From NCBI GenBank assembly GCA_938020505.1, contig CALIHR010000021.1:1-37287 (forward strand): a stretch of DNA of 37,287 nt, written 5' to 3'. Under the pieces are notes generated by a model. The model did not search any database, was not told where the DNA came from, and saw only the letters and a program-made list of their open reading frames with translations. How positions within the stretch are numbered: position 1 is the first letter of the stretch; every line of letters starts with the position of its first letter. This document shows, piece by piece, positions 1-7,816 of the stretch. The DNA comes from an uncultured Actinobaculum sp. GTDB taxonomy: Bacteria; Actinomycetota; Actinomycetes; Actinomycetales; Actinomycetaceae. Position numbers and translations under genes: made by a program.

Positions 1-167
1 CATGACGGACGGCGCTTATGCTCACAGTTTGACGTACACACCGCACAGAATGGCGATTTCACGGTCTTTTCCGCGCTTAGTTCAGAGCGGTCCAAGACCT
101 CCCCAACCGCGCGGTCCAATCCTGTCGAAGCCTGAAGTTTGAGCTTGTGAACGACGCCGGCCGAATC

Positions 168-198
168 AAAATAGGGGCCCGGCGCAATGCCGAGCCCC
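168..198 (-). terminator. Rho-independent terminator after rplS
   Basis: The hairpin arms at 174-183 and 189-198 pair over 10 bp with one mismatch around a 5-nt loop. Read on the minus strand the stem is followed by TATTTT. It starts 25 bases past the rplS stop and closes the ribosomal operon. Left of it (1-167) I see no supportable gene. Confidence 0.75.
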
Positions 199-222
199 TT
201 CAAGCCTTTGGACGACGTCGAA

Positions 223-579
223 TCACCGACGATTGTCCTCGCGGCGCTCCTTGATCTTGGCGGCCTTGCCGTGCAACTTGCGCAGATAGTAGAGCTTGGC
301 GCGGCGAACGTCGCCTCGAGTGACGACGGTTATCGCCTCAATGGAGGGAGAATGCAGCGGGAACGTGCGCTCCACGCCCACGCCGAAGGATATTTTGCGA
401 ACCAGGAAGCTCTCGCGAATGCCGGAGCCGGAACGGCCCAAGACCACGCCCTGGAAGGCCTGGGTGCGGGTGCGGTTGCCTTCGACCACTCGCACGTCGA
501 CCCGAACGGTGTCGCCGGGGCGGAAGTCGGGAATGTCCTTGCGGAGCTGGCTTTCCTCCACGAAATCGAGAGTTTGCAT
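223..579 (-). CDS. rplS: 50S ribosomal protein L19
   Basis: Structural protein of the large ribosomal subunit at the 30S-50S interface. The 118-residue product begins MQTLDFVEESQLRKDIP and carries the L19 core: FRPGDTVRVDVRVVEGNRTR, then QAFQGVVLGR, ESFLVRKISFGVGVERTFP and the basic KLYYLRKLHGKAAKIKE end. The length is normal for the family. I chose the ATG at 577-579 because it fits the family N-terminus and has a GGAAAG ribosome site just upstream; the longer reading frame reaching 693 adds an unrelated Arg-rich stretch. It is the last gene of the rpsP-khpA-rimM-trmD-rplS series, 138 bases after trmD. That gap holds a small GGCGG/CCGCC hairpin (627-641) and a 7-bp inverted repeat at 692-718 over the trmD stop, so rplS may be partly uncoupled from the genes above it. 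Confidence 0.97.
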   Translation of the reverse strand: MQTLDFVEESQLRKDIPDFRPGDTVRVDVRVVEGNRTRTQAFQGVVLGRSGSGIRESFLVRKISFGVGVERTFPLHSPSIEAITVVTRGDVRRAKLYYLRKLHGKAAKIKERREDNRR

Positions 580-717
580 ATTCGTTTCTCTTTCCGCCCG
601 TGCGCGCAGGCCACAAGCGTGGTCGGGGCGGTCAAACCGCCTGCCTACAGGAAACTCGCCGATGCGCGACCCCCTGCGGCAGGTCCGGCGCATTGTGACA
701 GCGAGACAACTTCACAA

Positions 718-2094
718 TTATGCCACGCGAATGGGGCGCGCGAAAACGCGATCGACGTTGTTCTGCTCACCCACAAGGAAATCGCGGGTGCCCACGAACT
801 CGAAGCCCAGCCCGCGGTAGGCCTGCCTGGCCCGGGTGTTCTTCTCATTGGTTCCCAGCCAAACGTACGGCTCCGGCCAATTCTCGGCCCACTCCTGAAG
901 CTCGGCCCTGGTCGCCTCCCACAGGAGGCTTCCCGCGCCTCGTCCGCGCAGGCTGCGATCGAGGTAGAACTTCGAAAGTTCGACGAGCGGCCCTCGCCTG
1001 GGCCGTCCGGCGACGACGGCGTCGACCGGCGCCCCCCTGTCGGCGCCGGAGACTCCGCCGTCCTCGGGAAGATAGGTCAACGAATACCCCAAAAGCCTGC
1101 CGCCGACCTCTAGGGCCATCGTGAGGCAGCCAGGGTCCTCGACGTAGCGTTCGAAGTGCTCCTCGCCCAGGTTTTCGGCGATGAAGACGTCGATGTCCTG
1201 CTTGGGCATTCCCTTCGGGCAGGCGTCCGGAAAGGTCTTCGCGGCAAGGCTTGCCAGCTCGGGCACGTCCGCCGCCGCTGCCCGCCGCACTTCGGCCCTC
1301 GCGGGGTGCGCCTCCTTTGCGGGCGCCAGGTATCCGTGCGCTGCGAGCGCCCGCCGCTCTTTCTTGCCGAGGGAGGCCGCGTTGATCTTCTCGATCATGT
1401 CCGGGCGCCGCTCGATGGTTCTCTCGATCGCCCGATCGCGCCGCCAACGGGCCACGGCGCCGTGGTTGCCCGACGTCAAAACTTCGGGAATCTCGCGCCC
1501 CCGCCACACTGTCGGCCGGGTGTAGACAGGGTATTCCAGCAGCCCGGCCGCGCCATGGGACTCCTCGAGGAGGGACTCGGGGTTGCCGACCATGCCGGGA
1601 AGCAGGCGCCCGACCGCCTCGACGAGGGCGACGGCCGCGACCTCGCCGCCGTTGAGCACGTAGTCTCCCAACGAGTACTCGAAAACACGCACGCCGGGCC
1701 TCTCGGAGTACTCGCTCGCCACCCTCGCGTCGATCCCCTCGTATCTTCCGCAGGCCACGACGATGCGCTCGGCGCGCGCGAGCTCCTCGCACGCGCGCTG
1801 CGTCAGAGGCTCCCCAGCGGGAGTGGGGATGGCGAGGACGACGTCGCCTTCTCCGGACGCCGCGTCGGCGCCGATGACCTCGTCGAGGGCCTTTCCCCAC
1901 ACGTCGGGCCGCATCACCATTCCTGCGCCGCCGCCGGCCGGGGTGTCGTCGACCGTTCTGTGAGGGTCGTCCGTCCAGTCGCGAAGATCATGGGCGACGA
2001 CGTCGAGGATTCCCCTCTCCTGGGCCTTTCCCAGCAATGAGAGCTCGAGAACGTCGAAAAACCTCGGAAACACCGAGACGATGTCAATTCGCAT
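718..2094 (-). CDS. trmD: tRNA (guanine37-N1)-methyltransferase fused to GNAT acetyltransferase
   Basis: TrmD transfers methyl from S-adenosylmethionine to N1 of G37 in tRNAs with a G at position 36, preventing +1 frameshifting. Residues 1 to about 255 are a complete TrmD: start MRIDIVSVFP, the trefoil-knot SAM site with ACGRYEGID (114-122) and SLGDYVLNGGE (141-151), and the C-terminal SGNHGAVARWRR (208-219). Residues about 266-458 are an added GNAT domain with the acetyl-CoA motif RGRGAGSLLWEA (383-394) and the NTRARQAYRGLGF end motif (419-431). TrmD alone is normally about 230-270 residues, so this is nearly double. The ATG overlaps the rimM stop by one base (TAATG), and GGAGGA in the rimM tail serves as its ribosome site. 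What the acetyltransferase modifies cannot be told from the sequence. Confidence 0.95.
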   Translation of the reverse strand: MRIDIVSVFPRFFDVLELSLLGKAQERGILDVVAHDLRDWTDDPHRTVDDTPAGGGAGMVMRPDVWGKALDEVIGADAASGEGDVVLAIPTPAGEPLTQRACEELARAERIVVACGRYEGIDARVASEYSERPGVRVFEYSLGDYVLNGGEVAAVALVEAVGRLLPGMVGNPESLLEESHGAAGLLEYPVYTRPTVWRGREIPEVLTSGNHGAVARWRRDRAIERTIERRPDMIEKINAASLGKKERRALAAHGYLAPAKEAHPARAEVRRAAAADVPELASLAAKTFPDACPKGMPKQDIDVFIAENLGEEHFERYVEDPGCLTMALEVGGRLLGYSLTYLPEDGGVSGADRGAPVDAVVAGRPRRGPLVELSKFYLDRSLRGRGAGSLLWEATRAELQEWAENWPEPYVWLGTNEKNTRARQAYRGLGFEFVGTRDFLVGEQNNVDRVFARPIRVA

Positions 2095-2672
2095 TATTCC
2101 TCCTCAGCGGCTTCTTCCCGCTGTTCGTCGCTCCTGTCGCCGCGATCGGCGCCGTCCGCTTCGCCGTCGGCAGCGAAAAGCCCCTGCGGCGCCCGGACGA
2201 CGACGCAATTGTCGTCCAGGTCGACCTCGGTGACGATCTCGCGCACGAAGGGAACCCTGGCAACGGCTCCGTCCGGCTCGCGGACCACGAGCATGTCTTG
2301 GGCGGGAAACGTCTCCAGCCCTATGATCCTTCCAAGCTCGTACCCTTCGGGATCGAGCACTTCCAAGCCCACGAGCTCGTGCTCGTAGAAAGCGTCCTCC
2401 TCGACGTAGTCGTCTTCGTCGGTCTCGACGGTGAGTTTGACGCCTCTCAGCCGCTCGGCCATCGTTCGATCCGTGCATTCGGAGAACATCGCGTACACAG
2501 CGCCTTTGTACTCGCGAGTTCGCGCCACGGTCAGCGGGCCGGCCTCCTGAGGGTCGGTCTCGAGCATGGCTCCGATTCCGAGGCGCCGCTCCGGCTGATC
2601 TGTGCGCACATCGAGGCGCAGCTCGCCCTTGAGGCCGTGCGGGGCGCCGATGACAGCGACAGTTAACTGCAA
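2094..2672 (-). CDS. rimM: 16S rRNA processing protein RimM
   Basis: Ribosome maturation factor that binds ribosomal protein S19 during 30S head assembly. The N-terminal RimM domain opens with LQLTVAVIGAPHGLKGELRL (AHGLKGE-type motif), and the C-terminal PRC-barrel half carries HELVGLEVLD, LGRIIGLETFPAQDMLVV and VPFVREIVTEVDLD. The product of 192 residues ends in an acidic, charged tail. The start is a TTG at 2670-2672, chosen because AAGGAGAG lies at ideal spacing before it and because upstream sequence in the same frame does not resemble the family. It is followed with a one-base overlap by trmD. A 160-base gap separates it from khpA and contains a strong hairpin, so rimM-trmD may have its own promoter or be attenuated; I could not identify a convincing promoter there. 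Confidence 0.95.
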   Translation of the reverse strand: MQLTVAVIGAPHGLKGELRLDVRTDQPERRLGIGAMLETDPQEAGPLTVARTREYKGAVYAMFSECTDRTMAERLRGVKLTVETDEDDYVEEDAFYEHELVGLEVLDPEGYELGRIIGLETFPAQDMLVVREPDGAVARVPFVREIVTEVDLDDNCVVVRAPQGLFAADGEADGADRGDRSDEQREEAAEEE

Positions 2673-2780
2673 TATCTCTCCTTCGATCGACGAACGGTTT
2701 GGAACGCAACGGCTGCCGTGAGCGTTGATTCGCTTCCTAGGATACCGGTTGCACCCAAACAACGGTTGAAGCGCACGAAG

Positions 2781-2813
2781 AGGGTCGGCCAACCTTGCGG
2801 TTTGGCCGACCCT
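2781..2813 (-). terminator. Perfect 12-bp hairpin between khpA and rimM
   Basis: The arms at 2781-2792 and 2802-2813 are exact reverse complements around a 9-nt loop. There is no T-tract on the minus-strand side, so it may be an attenuator or a processing and stability hairpin in the rpsP operon mRNA rather than a full terminator. Confidence 0.55.
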
Positions 2814-2832
2814 CGCTTCGACGCCGTTGAGC

Positions 2833-3072
2833 TTAACTCTGATCGGTTTCGATCACGTCAACTCGCACATTCCCTTTGGGGGAAAGCGCGCCCACGACCA
2901 AACGCAAAGCTTTGGCCGTGCGGCCGTTGCGTCCGATAACACGCCCGAGATCGTCAGGATTGACGCGGACCTCAAGCAGCTCGCCACGGCGGTTGCTCCG
3001 AGCACGCACATTCACGTCCTCGGGTGAATCGACTATTCCACGCACAAGGTGCTCGAGCGCATCGGCGATCAT
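2833..3072 (-). CDS. khpA: KH-domain RNA-binding protein KhpA
   Basis: Small single-KH RNA-binding protein of the KhpA/YlqC family; in other bacteria it pairs with KhpB (Jag/EloR) and binds many RNAs. The 79-residue product matches the family size. It begins MIADALEHLVRGIVDSPEDV and has the KH fingerprint NPDDLGRVIGRNGRTAKALR (about residues 38-57), where the GRNG turn is the RNA-gripping GxxG loop. The ATG overlaps the rpsP stop as TGATG, indicating translational coupling. rpsP-khpA-rimM-trmD-rplS is a widely conserved order. Confidence 0.95.
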   Translation of the reverse strand: MIADALEHLVRGIVDSPEDVNVRARSNRRGELLEVRVNPDDLGRVIGRNGRTAKALRLVVGALSPKGNVRVDVIETDQS

Positions 3073-3509
3073 CAGGCCTCCTCGGCCGCTTCCTCAACGG
3101 CTTCGGCTGCTGCGGCCTCCGCTGCGATCTTCGCCTCGGCTGCTGCGGCGCGGCGCTTTTCGGCCTCGTTCTGGACCGATTCCACCGCGGCCTTCCGGGC
3201 CCCTTCGACGTCGACCGACTCCTTGACCTTGAGACGGCCTTCGGCGCCCGGAAGCCCCTTGAACTTCTGCCAGTCGCCGGTCACCTTGAGCTGCGCGAGC
3301 ACAGGGTCCGTAGGCTGCGCGCCGACGGAAAGCCAATACTGGACGCGGTCGGAATCGATCTCGATGAGCGAGGGATTCTCGGTCGGATGGTACTTGCCGA
3401 TCTCCTCGATGACGCGGCCGTCGCGCTTCTTTCGCGAATCGACGACGACGACGCGGTAATAAGGCGCACGGATCTTGCCCATGCGCTTGAGACGGATCTT
3501 GACTGCCAC
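3072..3509 (-). CDS. rpsP: 30S ribosomal protein S16
   Basis: Structural protein of the 30S subunit. The first 80 or so residues are canonical: AVKIRLKRMGKIRAPYYRVV, then DSRKKRDGRVIEEIGKYHP and the SDRVQYWLSVGAQPT segment. The remaining residues are an Ala/Glu/Lys-rich helical tail, usual in actinobacterial S16. I chose the GTG at 3507-3509, giving MAVKIRL as in relatives, with AGGAG 11 nt upstream. A second GTG at 3519-3521 would add four residues but sits directly against the same AGGAG. It is the first gene of the operon. No confident promoter was found in the roughly 200 bases upstream. Confidence 0.95.
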   Translation of the reverse strand: MAVKIRLKRMGKIRAPYYRVVVVDSRKKRDGRVIEEIGKYHPTENPSLIEIDSDRVQYWLSVGAQPTDPVLAQLKVTGDWQKFKGLPGAEGRLKVKESVDVEGARKAAVESVQNEAEKRRAAAAEAKIAAEAAAAEAVEEAAEEA

Positions 3510-3724
3510 TTGTGTGGTCACTCCTGGTTCTACTTAAGGTTGGGTCAACGCGATCGCGGTGGGAGTCGCGGCGCAGAAGGCCCGAGACTGAGGCAGCCAG
3601 AGGATGAGAGGGCCCTCTTTCGCCCGAGTACAAAGCTTAAGTTTGCCAGATGCGCGCCTCGCCCGGCAATCGGAGCCGCAACCGGGCGCGTGCAGTCAGA
3701 CACATGCCGACGACGCCAACGCAA

Positions 3725-3883
3725 AACGGGGCCGAACGTCGCCACACGGTCGCCAAGCTCCGAATCGAAGCGTTGCAGTTCTCCGACTGCCCGCTCCGCC
3801 AACGAGGCCGTTTCACTGTCAAGATTGGGCGTCAGCCCTGCGATCTTGGGAGGCACAGCGCTCCAGCACTTTCGCTTCGCCAT
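3725..3883 (-). pseudogene. Remnant of a Fic-family protein (N-terminal part only)
   Basis: Reading the minus strand from the ATG at 3881-3883 gives about 53 residues that look like the N-terminal domain of Fic/DOC-type adenylyltransferases: SAVPPKIAGLTPNLDSETA followed by SLAERAVGELQRFDSELGD and VATFGPVL. Family members continue from here with an LLRSE...SS.IE helix and later the HPFxxGNGR catalytic motif. Here the frame turns into low-complexity Arg-rich sequence immediately after FGPVL, and no HPF motif occurs nearby. It therefore appears to be the 5' stub of a lost gene. No ribosome site is visible. The assignment rests on remembered family sequence patterns, not on a search. Confidence 0.5.
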
Positions 3884-3979
3884 AATTTCGAAACGACAAT
3901 CCTGCCTGCCCGCCGTGGGCTCCCACCGCTGCTCCTCACTTCCGACCGACGGTCAACCGTCCTTGCCCATAATGCGTCC

Positions 3980-4020
3980 GCCTAGGATTATGAGTAACTG
4001 AGTTACTCATAATCCTAGGC
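3980..4020. promoter_or_regulatory. 41-bp perfect palindrome, probable operator
   Basis: Arms of 20 bases at 3980-3999 and 4001-4020 are exact reverse complements around a single central G at 4000. Each arm contains ATTATGAGTAACT (3987-3999 and the complement at 4001-4013). A further half-site ATTATGAGT recurs at 4027-4035, 40 bases downstream of the first. The element lies 150 bases before the CDF transporter start and about 100 bases upstream of the Fic remnant. TTGCCC (3963-3968) and GATTAT (3986-3991), 17 bases apart, could be a plus-strand promoter overlapped by the palindrome. Neither flank is T-rich, so I favour an operator over a terminator. Confidence 0.6.
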
Positions 4021-4170
4021 GATTTCATTATGAGTTCGCTTCCCATCGTGGGCACGCGTCTCGCCATAAGCACGCGCCCGGCGGTTTTCGGGCAGGCGAA
4101 TGCCGTGGATCGCGCCGCATTTGCGGCATTCCTCTGTCGCGGGCCCCGAGCGAACTCGGAGAATACTCTG

Positions 4171-5136
4171 GTGACAGTCGAAACTCCCGCCAAAGACCTC
4201 AGCCGCTACGCCTGGCTTTCCGTGGTCGCCGCAACAGCCACCATCACGATGAAGACGGCGGCCTACTTCGTGACAGGCTCGGTGGGCCTGCTCTCGGACG
4301 CGGCCGAATCCGTGGTCAACCTCGTGGCCGCCGTCGTGGCGCTCGTCGCCCTCAAGCAGGCCGCCAAACCCGCGGACTCCCAGTTCACTTTCGGCAGGTC
4401 GAAGGCCGAGTACTTCTCCTCCACCGTCGAGGGGACGATGATCTTCGTCGCGGCAGGTTTCATCGTCGTGAGCGCCGTGGGAAGGATCATTCGCCCCGCC
4501 GCAATCGACAACCTGGGGCCGGGTCTGGCGATATCCGTCGCAGCCTCGCTCGTCAACGGCATAGTCGCAGTGGCGTTGGTGCGAGCCGGGCGGCGCTGGC
4601 GTTCGCCGGCGCTCGTCGCAGACGGGCGGCACCTGTGGACCGACGTCGCAACATCCGTCGGCGTCGTTCTGGGGGTAGGCCTTGTGATCGCGACGAAGTG
4701 GGACGTGCTCGATCCCGTCGTCGCCCTTCTCGTCGGCCTGAGCATCCTGGTCACCGGCTGGCGTCTGCTCAGGGGATCGGTACGCGGCCTCATGGACGTC
4801 ACCCTCTCGGCCGAGCAGAACCAGGCCCTTATCGAGGTCCTCGCTGGATTCGCAACGGAGTCGGTGCGCTTTCACGGGCTTCAAACGCGCGCAGCGGGCC
4901 AGGCTTCCTTCGCGAACGTCCACATGCTCGTTCCAGGTTCGTGGACGGTCGGCCGCGGCCACGAATTGGCCCACGACGTCGCCGAGGCGCTTTCCGCGGT
5001 CGTTCCGGGGCTCGACTCCCAGATCCACGTCGAGCCGATCGAGGACCCCCGCTCCTACGAGGACATACCGACCGGTTCGCTCAGCGTCGGCGACGGCGAC
5101 CGCCCCGCGTCCGAAACCGCAGGCGGTCAGGCCTAG
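4171..5136 (+). CDS. Cation diffusion facilitator (CDF) family efflux transporter
   Basis: Inner-membrane proton-coupled exporter of divalent metals such as Zn, Fe, Mn or Co. About six membrane helices span the first two thirds. The first begins at YAWLSVVAATATITMKTAAY and is followed by GSVGLLSDAAESVVNL, the family signature on helix 2. A second metal-site pattern, HLWTD, sits in VADGRHLWTDVATS on helix 5. A soluble C-terminal domain with FANVHMLVPGSW and DSQIHVEPIED resembles the CDF cytoplasmic dimerisation domain. I prefer the GTG at 4171 (GGAG nine bases upstream, 321 residues). An ATG at 4030 in the same frame would add 47 residues of non-membrane sequence unlike the family. The gene ends convergently, overlapping the amidohydrolase stop by four bases. 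The upstream palindrome suggests regulated expression. Metal specificity is not deducible. Confidence 0.88.
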   Translation: MTVETPAKDLSRYAWLSVVAATATITMKTAAYFVTGSVGLLSDAAESVVNLVAAVVALVALKQAAKPADSQFTFGRSKAEYFSSTVEGTMIFVAAGFIVVSAVGRIIRPAAIDNLGPGLAISVAASLVNGIVAVALVRAGRRWRSPALVADGRHLWTDVATSVGVVLGVGLVIATKWDVLDPVVALLVGLSILVTGWRLLRGSVRGLMDVTLSAEQNQALIEVLAGFATESVRFHGLQTRAAGQASFANVHMLVPGSWTVGRGHELAHDVAEALSAVVPGLDSQIHVEPIEDPRSYEDIPTGSLSVGDGDRPASETAGGQA

Positions 5137-6245
5137 ACCTTTGGCGCCCCGCGCATTTCGCCGGCGAGCGTCCCGCCGACGAGCTCCCCGTCGATGAACA
5201 CCGCGGCCGGACGCGAGACGGTCGCGATGTCCTTTTCCGGATCCTCCGCATACACGACGACGTCGGCCGGAGCGCCCTCCTCCCAGGACGGAAGGCCGAG
5301 CAGCGAACGGCCGGAGTGGCTCGCAGCGGCCATGACGAGGCCCGCGGGGAGGCCGGCGTCGACGGCGGCGCGAAGCTCGACGTCGAGCGTCCTGTCTTTC
5401 CCTTCGCCCTCGGTGTCCGTGCCCATGACGAAATGCGCGCCCACGTCCGCCATGAGCGCGAAATGGTCGAATCTCCCCCGGTGCATCGCGAGCATCCGTT
5501 CACGGTAGACGGGGTATTTTCCCGCCCGTTCCGCGATGGAGGCGAACGTGCCTGTCTGGCAGACCGTCGGATCGAGAATCACGCCGCGCCGCGCCGCCTC
5601 GCGAAGCTGGTCTTCGTTCATCCCCGAACCGTGCTCTATGCAGTCGACTCCGGCTTCGAGCGCGTCGTCGGCCGTTTCCATCGCGAAAGTGTGCATGGCG
5701 ACCTTCGCCCCGGCCTCGTGTGCAGCGGCGACGGCGTCGGCGAGCACGTCTCGCGGCCAAAGCGGGCGCAGATCCGAATCGGCCCCTTCCGCGCGGTCGA
5801 TCCAATCGCCGACGAGCTTGACCCAGCCGTCGCCGCGCGCCGCCTGGCGCACGACCTCGTCTGGAAGCTCCCTCGGCTCGATCTCCACCGCGACGTTTCG
5901 AATGTAGCGTTTGGGCCGAGCGATGTGCCGTCCGGACCGGATTGCCTTCGTTCTGCCTCGCGCCGCGAAGCGGGCGACGTCGAGCTGCGCGCCCATTTCG
6001 CGCACCGTCGTCACCCCGGCCGCGCGCGCCGCGTCAAGCCGCCGGACAACTTCGGCGTCGGCGACGGGCTCGGCCGAATACGACAGGCCGGGGTGCGCGT
6101 GGGCGTCGACCAAGCCCGGATAGGCCCAACCGGCGACGGTCTGCGCCGGGCCGTCGAGCGCGCTGTGTCGGATCGCGCCGTCGACGATCCACGCCTCAGC
6201 CAGATCGGTTCCCCGCAAAGGCCCCGTCAGGCGATACGAGGTCAC
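5133..6245 (-). CDS. Amidohydrolase-superfamily metal-dependent hydrolase
   Basis: Cytoplasmic TIM-barrel hydrolase of the amidohydrolase superfamily, of the imidazolonepropionase/prolidase-like branch. Visible metal ligands are DAHAH (His49, His51), Lys143 in WVKLVGD (candidate carboxylated lysine), His185 in MHTFAME, His205 in CIEHGSG and Asp277 in MGTDTEG, the expected binuclear set in order. The C-terminal strand pair GAPADVVVYAEDPEKDI and AVFIDGELVGG is the usual beta-sandwich. The product is 370 residues. The start is a GTG overlapping the ffh stop (AAGTGA) with GAGG eight bases upstream, so it is translationally coupled to ffh; amidohydrolases follow ffh in several actinobacteria. The natural substrate is unknown. 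Confidence 0.9.
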   Translation of the reverse strand: MTSYRLTGPLRGTDLAEAWIVDGAIRHSALDGPAQTVAGWAYPGLVDAHAHPGLSYSAEPVADAEVVRRLDAARAAGVTTVREMGAQLDVARFAARGRTKAIRSGRHIARPKRYIRNVAVEIEPRELPDEVVRQAARGDGWVKLVGDWIDRAEGADSDLRPLWPRDVLADAVAAAHEAGAKVAMHTFAMETADDALEAGVDCIEHGSGMNEDQLREAARRGVILDPTVCQTGTFASIAERAGKYPVYRERMLAMHRGRFDHFALMADVGAHFVMGTDTEGEGKDRTLDVELRAAVDAGLPAGLVMAAASHSGRSLLGLPSWEEGAPADVVVYAEDPEKDIATVSRPAAVFIDGELVGGTLAGEMRGAPKV

Positions 6246-7816
6246 TTGAGGAACCTCGCGAGGTCCTCGAAGTCCGGATTTCCCGGCTGCCCGGCGCCGC
6301 CCTGCGACGCGCCGAGGCCGAACGACGAGCCCGAAGAGGAGCCCTTGGCCTTCTGCCCCTGCTGGCTCTGCTCGCGCTCTTGCGCGGCGCGCTTGGCGGG
6401 ATTGCCGGAGCGCCCCTTCTTGTTCGCGGTCTTCTTCTTGGCGGCGCGCTTGGCCTTGCGGTTGCCGCCCCCGATTCCGGGCATCCCGCCCGTCCCCGGC
6501 ATTCCGGGAACGCCTCCCCCGCGCGAGACCTGCTGCATCATCTTGCGCGCCTGCTCGAATCTCTCGACCAGGGAGTTGATCTCTTGAACGGTGGCGCCCG
6601 AACCGCGGGCGATGCGCTGGCGCCGCGAACCGTTGAGGATCTTCACGTCCGCCCGCTCCGCCGGAGTCATCGACTGGACGATCGCCTCGATTCGGCCCAC
6701 GGAGCTTTCGTCGAAAGCCTCGAGCGCCTCACGGTACTGCCCCATTCCCGGCAGCATGCCCATGATCTTCTTCATTGATCCCATGCGCTTGAGCTGGCGC
6801 ATCTGCACAAGGAAGTCGTCGAGGGTGAACGATCCCTCGCTCATCTTCTCCGCAAGCTCCGCCTGCTGCCGCTCGTCCCACGTGCGCTCCGCCTGCTCGA
6901 TGAGCGTCAGGACGTCGCCCATGTCGAGGATTCGCGAGGCCATGCGGTCGGCGTGGAACTGCTCGAAGTCCGTGAGCTTCTCGCCGGTGGAGGCGAACAT
7001 GATGGGGACGCCCGTCACGCCCCGCACGGACAGGGCCGCGCCGCCTCGGGTGTCGCCGTCGAGCTTGGACACGACGACGCCGGTGAATCCGACCCCGTCC
7101 TGGAACGCGTTGGCCGTGGCGACGGCGTCTTGGCCGATCATCGCGTCGATGACGAAAAGCACTTCGTTGGGATTGACGGCGGCCCGGATGTCGATGGCCT
7201 GGCGCATCATCTCTTCGTCGATGCCGAGGCGCCCGGCGGTGTCGACCACCACGACGTCGTACCCGTACTCTTCGGCCCGCGCCAGGCCGGATCGCGCCAC
7301 CGCTACGGGGTCGCCGACGCCGTTGCCGGGCTCGGGCGCCCACACGTCGACCCCCGCCTGCCCGCCGACAACCTGGAGTTGGTTGACCGCGTTGGGGCGC
7401 TGGAGGTCGGAGGCGACGAGCAGAACCTTCCTGTTGCGCTCGGTCCGCAGCCACCGGCCGAGCTTGCCGGCGAGGGTCGTCTTGCCTGCGCCCTGGAGTC
7501 CGGCGAGCATGATGACGGCCGGCCTGCGGGAAAGGTCGAGCTCGCGGGTTTCGCCGCCGAGGATTTCAACGAGCTCGTCGTTGACGATCTTGACCACTTG
7601 CTGGCCGGGGTTGAGGGCCTTCGAGGCGACGGCCCCCGTCGCCTTCTCGCGAACTGCCGCGGTGAAGGAGCGGACGACGGGCAGGGCGACGTCGGCGTCG
7701 AGCAGAGCGCGGCGTATCTGCGAGATCGTCTCCTCGACGTCGGAAGCTGAAAGGCGCCCTTTGGACCGGAGGCTTTTGAACGATCCGGTGATGCGGTCGG
7801 AAAGGGTGTTGAACAC
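6242..7816 (-). CDS. ffh: Signal recognition particle protein Ffh
   Basis: SRP54-type GTPase that binds signal sequences on nascent chains and the SRP RNA, then docks with FtsY at the membrane. Domains in order: N helical bundle (1 to about 95), G domain with GLQGAGKTT (106-114), DTAGR (192-196) and SKLDG (250-254), then the methionine-rich M domain from about 300 with the RNA-binding SRRQRIARGSG. A long basic Gly/Lys/Ser tail (about 445-524) extends past the usual end. The start is a GTG with AGAGGTAGG just upstream. A TAGAAT box at 7857-7862 (minus strand) could be its -10, with no clear -35. It is separated from ftsY by the degraded insert at 8333-9947; the 4-base overlap places the amidohydrolase in the same mRNA. 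Confidence 0.97.
   Translation of the reverse strand: MFNTLSDRITGSFKSLRSKGRLSASDVEETISQIRRALLDADVALPVVRSFTAAVREKATGAVASKALNPGQQVVKIVNDELVEILGGETRELDLSRRPAVIMLAGLQGAGKTTLAGKLGRWLRTERNRKVLLVASDLQRPNAVNQLQVVGGQAGVDVWAPEPGNGVGDPVAVARSGLARAEEYGYDVVVVDTAGRLGIDEEMMRQAIDIRAAVNPNEVLFVIDAMIGQDAVATANAFQDGVGFTGVVVSKLDGDTRGGAALSVRGVTGVPIMFASTGEKLTDFEQFHADRMASRILDMGDVLTLIEQAERTWDERQQAELAEKMSEGSFTLDDFLVQMRQLKRMGSMKKIMGMLPGMGQYREALEAFDESSVGRIEAIVQSMTPAERADVKILNGSRRQRIARGSGATVQEINSLVERFEQARKMMQQVSRGGGVPGMPGTGGMPGIGGGNRKAKRAAKKKTANKKGRSGNPAKRAAQEREQSQQGQKAKGSSSGSSFGLGASQGGAGQPGNPDFEDLARFLK

Noticed and set aside
4030..4170. 47-codon N-terminal extension of the CDF transporter
   Set aside because: It starts next to the palindrome with no ribosome site, and the sequence is unlike the family. 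The GTG at 4171 with GGAG is preferred.
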